A stretch of 42,175 bases of DNA from Clostridia bacterium. Lineage in GTDB: Bacteria; Bacillota_A; Clostridia; Oscillospirales; CAG-272. The position numbers were made by a program, and so were the translations under genes. The stretch lies in NCBI GenBank assembly GCA_017632155.1, contig JAGBRZ010000194.1, positions 1-42,175 on the forward strand, read 5' to 3'. A model generated the notes under the pieces. The model saw nothing but the letters and a program-made list of their open reading frames with translations. It made no database searches and was not told the origin of the DNA. Shown here in pieces: positions 32,137 through 40,162 of the stretch (the first letter of the stretch is position 1; each line of letters begins with the position of its first letter).

Positions 32137-32165
32137 ATTTTACAATTTTTTGCGTCAAAAGTCAA
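32137..32165 (-). promoter_or_regulatory. Promoter of the propeller-like lipoprotein
   Basis: On the minus strand TTGACT (32160-32165), 17-bp spacer and TAAAAT (32137-32142). Confidence 0.75.
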
Positions 32166-32188
32166 GCGAATATTAAAAAAATTCGCTT
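32164..32188. promoter_or_regulatory. Operator-like inverted repeat between divergent promoters
   Basis: AAGCGAAT (32164-32171) and ATTCGCTT (32181-32188) form a perfect 8-bp dyad around a 9-nt A+T-rich centre. It touches the -35 of the leftward promoter and ends 6 bp before the -35 of the rightward one, a fitting place for a shared regulator. Confidence 0.5.
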
Positions 32189-32194
32189 TTCCCC

Positions 32195-32223
32195 TTGAAG
32201 ACTGCGCAAAAAAGTGGTACAAT
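32195..32223 (+). promoter_or_regulatory. Promoter of the alpha/beta hydrolase gene
   Basis: TTGAAG (32195-32200), 17-bp spacer and TACAAT (32218-32223). CACGGAGG precedes the ATG at 32260. Confidence 0.75.
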
Positions 32224-32259
32224 TATTACATTAATATATAATACACGGAGGTTTCGACA

Positions 32260-33090
32260 ATGATTTACGAAACTATTGCCCTTTGGGACAAGCATCCCGA
32301 GGCTACTCTCACTTCATATTGCATTACAAGCACCGCTGAGCTCAAGCTTAGCCCCCGCCGCGCCGTTGTTGTTTGCCCCGGCGGAGGATACCATTTCCTT
32401 TCCGACCGCGAGGCTGAACCCATTGTGTTCAAGTTCCTTTCCGCAGGCTTCAACGTATTCCTCCTTCGATACAGCATCAAGCCGAACGCCAAGGACTACG
32501 CGCCTCTGATCGAAGCGGGAATGGCAATCAAGTATATCCGCGAGAACGCAGAAAAATACAACACCGACCCGAATTACGTTTTCATCAGCGGTTTTTCCGC
32601 AGGAGGACACCTTGCCGCAAGCGCGGGAACTCTTTGGAACGTCAAGCCCGTGCGTGAGGCACTTGGCATCGAATCGGGCAAAGCTCCCGAGGGAATCAAC
32701 CGCCCCACGGGCACCATCCTCTCCTACCCCGTCATCACGGGTGGTGACAAGGCGCACAAGGGCTCGATCAAGAACGTTTCGGGATGCGATCCGCTGACCG
32801 ACGAGGCTATTGCCGAGTTCTCCCTTGAGCTTCATGTTGACGAAACCACTTCCCCCGCCTTCATTTGGCACACCTTCACCGACAAGACCGTTCCCGTTGA
32901 GAACGCTCTTCTCTACGCATCCGCTCTGGCGGAGCACAAGGTTCCCTTTGAGCTTCATATCTATCCCGAAGGAAAGCACGGTCTTGCGCTTTGCAACGAG
33001 ATCACCTGGTCGCAGAATCCCGACAGCATCGTTCCCCATTGCGAGGATTGGATAAACCTTGCTATCAAGTGGGCGATGGAGCTTAAATAA
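32260..33090 (+). CDS. Alpha/beta hydrolase (carbohydrate acetyl esterase-like)
   Basis: This is a 276-residue serine hydrolase. The oxyanion motif VVVCPGGGYHFLS, the nucleophile elbow GFSAGGH (Ser113), an Asp in WHTFTDKTVPVENA and a His in YPEGKHGLAL make up the catalytic set. This layout is that of small BD-FAE/Axe-type esterases that remove acetyl groups from xylan or other glycans. There is no signal peptide, so it works on imported oligosaccharides. The next gene overlaps its stop by one base (TAATG). Confidence 0.9.
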   Translation: MIYETIALWDKHPEATLTSYCITSTAELKLSPRRAVVVCPGGGYHFLSDREAEPIVFKFLSAGFNVFLLRYSIKPNAKDYAPLIEAGMAIKYIRENAEKYNTDPNYVFISGFSAGGHLAASAGTLWNVKPVREALGIESGKAPEGINRPTGTILSYPVITGGDKAHKGSIKNVSGCDPLTDEAIAEFSLELHVDETTSPAFIWHTFTDKTVPVENALLYASALAEHKVPFELHIYPEGKHGLALCNEITWSQNPDSIVPHCEDWINLAIKWAMELK

Positions 33091-33512
33091 TGCAAAAAAA
33101 GCATCCGCGGCTCGCCTTTTGGCTGACGGTCACGCCCGCCGCGCTCGGCTCGGCGCTTGCCGTCTACCATCTTTTTGAGGTCGCGCGAACTATTGCAAAC
33201 CCCGACTACACAGCGATGCTCGGCGGCTTTGCGGGCGGAGTGTACCTGATCTTCGACTATTTCGCAATGTCGCTGCCCATCTGCCTTTTGCTTTTTGCCG
33301 CATTGCTGATAAATATTCTTTGGTCGCGCGCACTCTCTAAAGCTTGGAGCATCACCGCACTCGCATCTTGCGCGGTATTTCTGATTTGCGGAATATTGAT
33401 TATTATCGACTCCTCGGGAATCCTCGCGGTATCGCTCAATCTCGCGATGAGGACGATTGCGGAATCGGTGACGGCGATTATGCTTGTGCATAGCTTAACG
33501 AGAAAAAAATAA
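33090..33512 (+). CDS. Small polytopic membrane protein, function unknown
   Basis: This 140-residue protein has about four hydrophobic segments (roughly residues 8-30, 45-75, 82-107 and 110-135) and a basic C-terminal end (HSLTRKK). I recognise no family. It is coupled to the esterase gene by a TAATG overlap, so both are probably made together. Confidence 0.65.
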   Translation: MQKKHPRLAFWLTVTPAALGSALAVYHLFEVARTIANPDYTAMLGGFAGGVYLIFDYFAMSLPICLLLFAALLINILWSRALSKAWSITALASCAVFLICGILIIIDSSGILAVSLNLAMRTIAESVTAIMLVHSLTRKK

Positions 33513-33550
33513 GAATAAAGGCTGTTTCGCAAGAAACAGCCTTTATTCTT
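33511..33550. terminator. Bidirectional terminator
   Basis: An 18-bp perfect stem (33511-33528 with 33533-33550; core AATAAAGGCTGTTTC, loop GCAA) with A/T-rich flanks lies between converging genes. Its left arm starts in the last codons of the membrane protein and its right arm reaches the murA stop. Confidence 0.9.
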
Positions 33551-34811
33551 ATTCTTCAATCAATTCAACGTCTGCTCCGAGAGATTTGAGCTTGCCGACG
33601 ATGTCGTCGTAGCCTCGCTCGATCTTTTCAACGCCTGCGACCTTGGTTTCACCCTCGGCGGTAAGACCCGCGATGATGAGTGCCGCGCCGGCGCGGAGGT
33701 CGGTAGCCGAAACCTCTGCCGCCTTGAGTCTTGCAACGCCGTTTATCGTCGCGCGGTTGCCCTCGACCGTGATGTCCGCGCCCATTTTTTCGAGCTCTTC
33801 AACATACTGGAAGCGGCTTTCCCAAACGCTTTCGGTGACCACAGAAGTACCGTTTGCAACGGTGAGAAGTGCAACAAACTGCGGCTGCATATCGGTTGGG
33901 AAACCGGGATAGAAATAAGTCTTGACATTTGCGGGACCCGGTCTGACGTAACGCGAAACCGTGATGATATCCTCATAGATCTCAACGTCAACGCCCATTT
34001 CGAGCAGCTTTGCTGTGACAGTTTCCATATGCTTCGGAATGACGCCGCGGATGCTGACGCGTCCGCCGCTTGCGGCAACAGCAGCCATATACGTTCCCGC
34101 CTCGATCATATCGGGAAGGATGGTGTAGTTACAGCCGTGAAGCTCCTCGACACCGATGATCTTGATGACCGAAGTGCCCGCGCCGGTGATTCGCGCACCG
34201 CACATATTGAGGAAGTTTGCCACGTCAACGATATGGGGCTCGCGAGCGGCATTTTCTATCGTAGTTTTGCCCTTGGCAAGAGTTGCCGCGAGCATTACGT
34301 TCACGGTTGCACCGACGGAGGCAATATCAAGATAGACCGAAGCTCCGTAAAGCCCGCCGTGTCCTGCCTTGACGAAATTATATGTATCGCAGGATTCAAA
34401 CTTTGCACCGAGAGCACAGAAGCCCTTGATATGCTGATCAATGGGACGCGAGCCGAAATCGCATCCGCCCGATGAACCGACGCGTGCCTCACCGAATCTT
34501 CCAAGTTCTGAGCCGAGAAGATAGGTCGAGCCGCGAAGCTTCGAAACCATTTCAAGCGGTGCGGTGCCGTTGACGAAATTCTTTGTGTCGATCGCCACGG
34601 TGTTGTTACCGAGATGCTCGACGGTTGCACCCATTGTTTCGAGGATCTTGAGCGAAAGCTCCACGTCGCTGACGGGAGGAAGATTTTCAACAACACAACG
34701 GTCGCCGACAAGAATGCTTGCGAAAATTATGGGAAGTGCGGCATTTTTCATACCGCTGATATTTATATTACCGTACAGCGGCTTTCCGCCGCGCACCAAG
34801 ATCTTTTTCAT
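33549..34811 (-). CDS. murA: UDP-N-acetylglucosamine 1-carboxyvinyltransferase
   Basis: This 420-residue enzyme makes the first committed step of peptidoglycan synthesis, adding enolpyruvate to UDP-GlcNAc. It has the start GGKPLYGNINISGMKNAALP (the family's usual GAKNA is GMKNA here), LRGSTYLLGSELGRFGEARV, and the catalytic cysteine C117 in SSGGCDFGSRPIDQHIKGF, so the enzyme should be sensitive to fosfomycin, which attacks that residue. The later YFYPGFPTDMQPQFVALLTV and DLRAGAALIIAGLTAEGETK are typical. It is a single gene with an extended -10 (TGATATAAT at 34854-34862, minus strand) upstream. Confidence 0.97.
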   Translation of the reverse strand: MKKILVRGGKPLYGNINISGMKNAALPIIFASILVGDRCVVENLPPVSDVELSLKILETMGATVEHLGNNTVAIDTKNFVNGTAPLEMVSKLRGSTYLLGSELGRFGEARVGSSGGCDFGSRPIDQHIKGFCALGAKFESCDTYNFVKAGHGGLYGASVYLDIASVGATVNVMLAATLAKGKTTIENAAREPHIVDVANFLNMCGARITGAGTSVIKIIGVEELHGCNYTILPDMIEAGTYMAAVAASGGRVSIRGVIPKHMETVTAKLLEMGVDVEIYEDIITVSRYVRPGPANVKTYFYPGFPTDMQPQFVALLTVANGTSVVTESVWESRFQYVEELEKMGADITVEGNRATINGVARLKAAEVSATDLRAGAALIIAGLTAEGETKVAGVEKIERGYDDIVGKLKSLGADVELIEE

Positions 34812-34853
34812 ATATTAAAAGCCCCTTGCGAAGTATAAAGTCATACATAATAT

Positions 34854-34882
34854 ATTATATCATATCAGGACGAAAAATGGAA
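34854..34882 (-). promoter_or_regulatory. Probable murA promoter
   Basis: On the minus strand an extended -10 TGATATAAT (34854-34862) stands before murA. The -35 at the right distance (TTCCAT, 34877-34882) is poor. Confidence 0.5.
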
Positions 34883-34906
34883 GTTATTTTTTGAGAAAAT
34901 TGTAAA

Positions 34907-36037
34907 TTATTTTGCGCCCCTCAAATATGCGACCGCAAGATCGACAACCATACCGTAGCTCTTCGTGCCGGGCGTGCCCTGGATGGTCAGATAAGCATTG
35001 TTAACCGCACCCGTAACGTTCGCGGCAACGTTTTCGCGGTATTTATCGAAAAATGCGCTGTACGCCGCCATTTCTTTTCTTGCCGCGGGTTCAAGCTTCG
35101 CCCGAACCTCTGAATACGCCTCTTTGTCCGCGGAATAAAGCGCGTTTGCGACGTATTCGTAGAGGTTGAGATAGCCGCTGTATCGAATATATTCATCATC
35201 CGATGCCGCGCAGACCAAAAAAGCAACAAAATTTGCCTCGTCCTCGCGCGCAATGCCTCGCTGATGCGCCATTTCGTGCGCGGCGGTATAGGGGAGTGTG
35301 TAATCGGGGAAATTCACGTTGATATTAGCCTCGCCCGAAAAATAGGTGTAAACTCCTGAAATATGGGTGTAAGTCCAGGGTTCGGAAAGCATTACGGGCT
35401 TGACGCGGGAAGGAAAGCGCGAAACGAAAGCGTGCTCGTCGCACACCTTGTCGTAAGCCTCGACAAGCTTTTTGCTGAGCTTACCGTAGCCGTAGGGCAT
35501 CACGCTTGAGCCCGACGATCTGACAGCGAGCTTGGCCGAATACTTATTGATCTCCTCGACGAGAATTTCCGCAGTTTCGCGAAGCTCCTCCGCGCTGACG
35601 TCGCGGCGGTCGAGCCCGAGAAGCTCGTCAACCGAGCTTGTATGGTAGCCCGCGCCGAAATTGAGTGCAAATGTTGAGAAAAAGAGCGATGCAACTGAAA
35701 TAGTTATTATCAGGAACTTTCCAACCGATCGCCAGCTTTCAACAAAGTGCTTGTTTGCGTAAACGATTATCGTAACGAGCAAAATCGGGCTGAAAATGAT
35801 GAAAGCCTCGGCTATGGAACAAGGGAGAATGCCCGAGATCTGTGCAAAAACTCCGCGCAAAAATGCAGCGGGATAGCGATTATAGAAATCGGCAAAGCCC
35901 TCCCAGAGGCTGTAAGTTATCATAACAACGAGCGAAAACGCCGCAATGCCGAAAAGCACCCACGAAAAAATGGGCAGACCCCAAAGCGTGCGCTTCTTTT
36001 GCTCGTTTTTTATTTCGATGTTTTCGTTATTATTCAT
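34907..36037 (-). CDS. DUF3810-type membrane protein with HExxH metallopeptidase motif
   Basis: This 376-residue protein has three TM helices in the first third (about 21-42, 72-93 and 106-124) and a large soluble C-terminal part. It carries the zinc motif TAAHEMAHQRGIAREDEANF (H254-E-M-A-H258, with a conserved RExEANF-type follow-up), which is the hallmark of the DUF3810 family. A membrane-bound zinc peptidase is likely; its substrate is unknown. Its start overlaps the end of the pseudouridine synthase gene by 8 nt, so the two form an operon. Confidence 0.85.
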   Translation of the reverse strand: MNNNENIEIKNEQKKRTLWGLPIFSWVLFGIAAFSLVVMITYSLWEGFADFYNRYPAAFLRGVFAQISGILPCSIAEAFIIFSPILLVTIIVYANKHFVESWRSVGKFLIITISVASLFFSTFALNFGAGYHTSSVDELLGLDRRDVSAEELRETAEILVEEINKYSAKLAVRSSGSSVMPYGYGKLSKKLVEAYDKVCDEHAFVSRFPSRVKPVMLSEPWTYTHISGVYTYFSGEANINVNFPDYTLPYTAAHEMAHQRGIAREDEANFVAFLVCAASDDEYIRYSGYLNLYEYVANALYSADKEAYSEVRAKLEPAARKEMAAYSAFFDKYRENVAANVTGAVNNAYLTIQGTPGTKSYGMVVDLAVAYLRGAK

Positions 36038-36944
36038 TATCCGAACTCCGTATAAGTTTTTCGTAAAGTGAGAGCATATCGTCGGGCAGAGGCGCGCTGA
36101 CAGTTATGCTTCTGCCGTCCTCGGGATGCGAAAAGGTCATCCTTGCGGCGTGAAGAGCGTGGCGGTCGATCAGCTCGCTTCGCTCGCCGTAAAGGAAATC
36201 TCCGACGAGGGGACAGCCGATATATGACATATGTACGCGGATCTGATGCGTTCTTCCCGTCAGCGGGCGCAAAACGACCATCGAATACTTGCCGTCCGGA
36301 GAAACTGCAACGGTGTTGTATTCGGTTCTCGCCTCTCTGCCCTCTGCGGAAACCGTTCGCATAAGTATGCCGACGTCTGCGCGCGCTATCGGCGCATCAA
36401 CCACACCGCGCATCGGCTCGGGGACTCCGCAGACGATGGCAACATAGGTCTTTTTGATCTCTCCGTTTTTCATTGCCGTGAACATTCTGCCTGCAGAAAT
36501 GCGGTCATTTGCGGTAAGCACTATGCCGCTTGTGTCGCCGTCAAGGCGGTTGACGGGGCGGAAAACAAAGGGAATACCCTTGACCGATGCCAGATATGCC
36601 AGCGCGTTGGCAAGGGTATCGTCAAGATGCCCGTGGGATGGGTGGGTCGGCATTTTGGGTGGTTTGTTGCAGACGGTAATGCTCGCATCGCGGTAGAGTA
36701 TCTTTATCGGAAGCTTGCGGGGAACAACGGACTCCGCCCTCTCCTCTTCTCTGTCCTCCACGGCAAGCTCGACCAGGTCACCCTCGCAAAGGGTTCGGCG
36801 CACCGTGACCTCCTCGCCGTTGACCTTTAGCCCGCCCGCGCGGTATTTGAGCACTTTTATTGTTCTTGTTGAAAGCTTTAATTTATTCTTCAGCAGAGAG
36901 AGCAGGCTGATGCCGTCCTCCTCCGCGCGCACGATCATTTTCAT
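36030..36944 (-). CDS. RluA family pseudouridine synthase
   Basis: This 304-residue protein has an N-terminal S4 RNA-binding domain (LSLLKNKLKLSTRTIKVLKY, GLKVNGEEVTVRRTLCEGD) and a catalytic domain. The catalytic aspartate lies in PVNRLDGDTSGIVL (D135), with Asn where most relatives have His before RLD. RPLTGRTHQIRVHMSYIGCP and GDFLYG are typical later motifs. It converts a uridine in rRNA or tRNA to pseudouridine; which site cannot be told. AAAGGAGCG precedes the ATG. Confidence 0.92.
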   Translation of the reverse strand: MKMIVRAEEDGISLLSLLKNKLKLSTRTIKVLKYRAGGLKVNGEEVTVRRTLCEGDLVELAVEDREEERAESVVPRKLPIKILYRDASITVCNKPPKMPTHPSHGHLDDTLANALAYLASVKGIPFVFRPVNRLDGDTSGIVLTANDRISAGRMFTAMKNGEIKKTYVAIVCGVPEPMRGVVDAPIARADVGILMRTVSAEGREARTEYNTVAVSPDGKYSMVVLRPLTGRTHQIRVHMSYIGCPLVGDFLYGERSELIDRHALHAARMTFSHPEDGRSITVSAPLPDDMLSLYEKLIRSSDNE

Positions 36945-37014
36945 TCCGCGCTCCTTTATCTTTTCTACCTAATATTATATTATACCAATAATATCTGCGT
37001 TTTACTAAAATGTA

Positions 37015-37058
37015 ACAAAATTTTCGCCGTTCCCTTTCGGAAACGGCGAAAATTTTGT
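37015..37058 (-). terminator. Terminator after the solute-binding lipoprotein gene
   Basis: A 17-bp stem (37015-37031 with 37042-37058; core TTTTCGCCGTT) begins right at the stop codon of the upstream gene and has A/T runs on both sides. Confidence 0.85.
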
Positions 37059-38579
37059 TTATTTTTCAAGCGAGAGAAGATCCTCAAGAAGCTTGGGAAG
37101 GAGAACATTTTGTACTCTTGTCGAGATCTTTTTCATCATAGAAGCAACAATGTTTCTGCCGTTGAGCACCATATCTCTGGGTGCCTGATGAACTGATTCG
37201 ATATTCTTGGTATAAAGTACGCCGGCATCAACCTTGACGTTCTCATAGATCATATCAAGCATTCTCCAGGAATCGCTGTCCTCGAGATATCTGCCCTTGA
37301 GAGCAACCTCGTAGTATGTAGGAACGACGGTTTTGTAGCTTTCAAGCGCCATAGCCTCAAGAACTGCGCCAAGCATCTGCACTTTTTCCTCATCGCTTGC
37401 AAGAACCGAGGGAATACCGATGGAGGTAAACTGGTCGTGCAGGAAGGTGTAATAATGCTCTTGCTCCTGATTATACTTGGGCATGGGGATTATGCCGTAT
37501 TCATCCTGCATCGATGCAAGCTGCTCGGTCTCAACGGAACCAAGACGCATCGTGACAGTGCCGACAGTGCCTGAGGAGAAAAGATTCGACATAGCAGTCT
37601 GCTTGCCGTCATCACCCGAGGACTCATCAAACCAAGCGTTGGATTCGTTGAAGAGAACGATCAGCTTATCAACAACGTTGCTCATTTTTTCAATATCAAG
37701 GCTGAATACAAGAAGATTATCCGCGTCCTTGCTGAGGATCGGCATATCACAGCTCGACCAATAAGGGTCGATATAGCTGAGGCTCGAGCTTGCAAAGCCT
37801 ACGGTATCACCCTCGGAAACCGTGCCGGAGCCATCGGCGTCCTTATAAAGGTCCTTGGAGAGCTGGATCTGATAATCAAGAGTCCATCTGCCCTCGTCAA
37901 CTACATTATAAAGGTTTTCATACTGCGCCGCCTCAAGCAGAGTCTTGTTATAGAAGGTGATGAACATCAAACGGTAGAGCGAAAGTGCAATTGCGCCGGT
38001 TGCAAGATACTGAGAATTGCCGATGGAGGCACTTTCATTGTAGCCCTGCGACCAGTAGATAGCATCAAGATCAAGATATTCGCATTCGGTAAGATCAAGG
38101 AAGATGTTTTCACTTGTGTAAGTAATGGTTGAATAAGTACTGTTCGCCGCGATATCAAAATAAGTTTCGCCGCTGCTTGCAACATTGCGGAGTTCAGTCG
38201 AAACAACATAAGCATCGCCCGTAAGCTTAATGCTTTCAATGTTGATGCCGAGCTGCTCCATTACTTTTTCGTTTCTTTTGTAAATTGCATCGTTGACCAT
38301 TGAACCGTTTTGGTCATCGACCCACATCTCGTCGCTGACAAACGTGCTGTCGCGGCTGAGGATGGTCACGGTCTCGCCCTTGTAGTCGAGATCATCGGGA
38401 AGAGTTTCGCTCTTGAGTTCGGTTTCGACGGGCTCGGTGACCGCATCGGTGCCCGAGGGAGCAACTGTTGCCTCGGGAGCTGTGGTATCATCGGAGCCGA
38501 CGTTTGTTTCCGCGCAGGCTACTGCCAGCGGAAGGATTGTGAGAATTGCGAGTATCAACGCTAAAGCTTTCTTTGCCAT
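37059..38579 (-). CDS. Extracellular solute-binding lipoprotein (orphan ABC-type binding protein)
   Basis: I place the start at 38579 (MAKKALALILAILTILPLAV) because AGGA lies 9 nt before it; the frame is open to 38597. The lipobox is AVAC with Cys22, giving a 506-residue precursor with a Thr/Glu-rich linker. The body resembles the lipoprotein at 5991: YKGETVTILSRD, MVNDAIYKRNEKVMEQLGIN, YRLMFITFYNKTLLEAAQ, and the calcium-loop-like DADGSGTVSEGD. No transporter subunits lie nearby. It is the last of three minus-strand genes coding for cell-surface proteins. Confidence 0.87.
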   Translation of the reverse strand: MAKKALALILAILTILPLAVACAETNVGSDDTTAPEATVAPSGTDAVTEPVETELKSETLPDDLDYKGETVTILSRDSTFVSDEMWVDDQNGSMVNDAIYKRNEKVMEQLGINIESIKLTGDAYVVSTELRNVASSGETYFDIAANSTYSTITYTSENIFLDLTECEYLDLDAIYWSQGYNESASIGNSQYLATGAIALSLYRLMFITFYNKTLLEAAQYENLYNVVDEGRWTLDYQIQLSKDLYKDADGSGTVSEGDTVGFASSSLSYIDPYWSSCDMPILSKDADNLLVFSLDIEKMSNVVDKLIVLFNESNAWFDESSGDDGKQTAMSNLFSSGTVGTVTMRLGSVETEQLASMQDEYGIIPMPKYNQEQEHYYTFLHDQFTSIGIPSVLASDEEKVQMLGAVLEAMALESYKTVVPTYYEVALKGRYLEDSDSWRMLDMIYENVKVDAGVLYTKNIESVHQAPRDMVLNGRNIVASMMKKISTRVQNVLLPKLLEDLLSLEK

Positions 38580-38606
38580 GATGTTGATTCCTTTCAAAAT
38601 GTTATT

Positions 38607-40139
38607 TTATGGGAGTTTCGCAAGCTTTTTGTTTATCGACGTGATATTTTTTGCAAGGACTGCGGAAAATTTATCTCCGCCTGTAAGAGCCTTGCCCGCA
38701 GCGCCGTAGGTTGCGTCCTTGAGTCCATCATAGTAGCCTGCAAAAACGCGTTCAAATGCGAATTCGGCTTTCTGCGAGAGAAGTTTGTTCAGGACGAGGC
38801 AGGAATTGTTGTCACGGATGTGCTTTTCAAGAGATACCAGCAAAAATTGATCTCTCATCCAATCGCCCGAGGCGGCATTGAACGCTGTCAGCCAAATGCT
38901 GGTCTGCTCAAGGCGAGTGTTGGTGGCGGGTATGCACAGAACGGGACGGTTTTCCGCAAATGCGCCAAAATCTTTATCCGAGGGGAGCGTGAGGATTCCC
39001 CATTCAATGGGCTCGTCATAAAAATCGAGCATTTCCGAAAGAGTTCCGAGATAGAAAGGGACCTTACCCGCTGTAAATTTGTCGCGAGCGTAGGCATCTC
39101 CCTCTGCGGGAGTATAAAATCCAAGCTTTGAGATCGACTCTATCAGCGCATCGATCTCAAGAGCGGCGGAATCGGAAAGAGTGATCTTCGGCACGCCTGC
39201 GGCGCTTTTCGAAACGTATTCGATGCCCGAAAGATATGCGGCAAGCTCGCCGGGGAGAGTATTTTCCCCATCCTTTATTGCCATATCTGCATCGCGGTCG
39301 GAAATTGAAGCGGCAACTGTGCAAAGCAGTTCCCAGCTCATTTTGCCATCAAGGGATGCCTCATAAAGCATTTTTGCATTATCCGCGCCAACCAAAGCAC
39401 GGTTGAAATACATCGCGTAAAGAGTTTCGGGGGCATCTGCGCCCGCGCCGAGATCGAAATATCGGGTCTGCCCGATGTTTCCTCCCTGAGGACCGAGATT
39501 TACATCATAAAAAGGGAGCGAACGCATATCCTTGAGCAATCCCTTTGCCAGGAATTTGCAGGCGTCTGCAGGTGTGAGCACAAGAAGATCAAGATAGTAT
39601 TCCGTTATATTGCCCGAGGATACCGCAACGCGGACGTCCTCATAAAGCCTATCGCTTGTAACCTTGCCCTCATATATTGTACGCACTACCGAGGAATATT
39701 TTTCCTCGATCATTGAGTTTCTCTTTGTTCTTGCCGCGTATAGCGGGGATTCCTCATCCGAGAAGATCACGTCCACTGTGTTATCCGCCGCGGCATATAT
39801 CAAATGGAAATCCGTGATCCTGATCGGTTCTCCGAGTGCCGCAAGCCTTTCCTCTGCCTCCTCGATCCTTGAGGGGAACGAGATCTGCTTGGGCGGCTCG
39901 GTTTCCACGTCGGGTGCCTCGGTTTCAAGAGGTTCCTCTGTGGTTTCCGGAGACTCGGTGACCACGCCGCTTTGCTCGGGTGACGTTGAAGTTTCGGGTG
40001 TCACCGTGGTTGCGGGCGGCTCGGTCTCGGGTTTGTTGATTATTATCACACCGCAGGAGGCAAGCGCCGAGATCATCAAAGCAAGGACGATCAGGAGCGC
40101 TGCGCTCCTTGCGGAGCGAGATATAAAGTTTAATTTCAT
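38607..40139 (-). CDS. Diverged solute-binding-type lipoprotein
   Basis: This 510-residue protein has a signal peptide with lipobox ALASC (Cys29) and a long Thr/Glu/Pro linker (residues about 36-85). The rest keeps the outline of the binding-protein family in this window (AARTKRNSMIEEKYSSVVRT, YAMYFNRALVGADNAKMLYE, DGKMSWELLCTVAASISDRD) but has lost the clear DxDGDG loop. It lies 23 nt after the VanY-like gene and 27 nt before its paralogue. The ATG has no recognisable ribosome binding site, so the start is less certain. Confidence 0.75.
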   Translation of the reverse strand: MKLNFISRSARSAALLIVLALMISALASCGVIIINKPETEPPATTVTPETSTSPEQSGVVTESPETTEEPLETEAPDVETEPPKQISFPSRIEEAEERLAALGEPIRITDFHLIYAAADNTVDVIFSDEESPLYAARTKRNSMIEEKYSSVVRTIYEGKVTSDRLYEDVRVAVSSGNITEYYLDLLVLTPADACKFLAKGLLKDMRSLPFYDVNLGPQGGNIGQTRYFDLGAGADAPETLYAMYFNRALVGADNAKMLYEASLDGKMSWELLCTVAASISDRDADMAIKDGENTLPGELAAYLSGIEYVSKSAAGVPKITLSDSAALEIDALIESISKLGFYTPAEGDAYARDKFTAGKVPFYLGTLSEMLDFYDEPIEWGILTLPSDKDFGAFAENRPVLCIPATNTRLEQTSIWLTAFNAASGDWMRDQFLLVSLEKHIRDNNSCLVLNKLLSQKAEFAFERVFAGYYDGLKDATYGAAGKALTGGDKFSAVLAKNITSINKKLAKLP

Positions 40140-40162
40140 TGGAATATAGTTGTATTTTGCGA

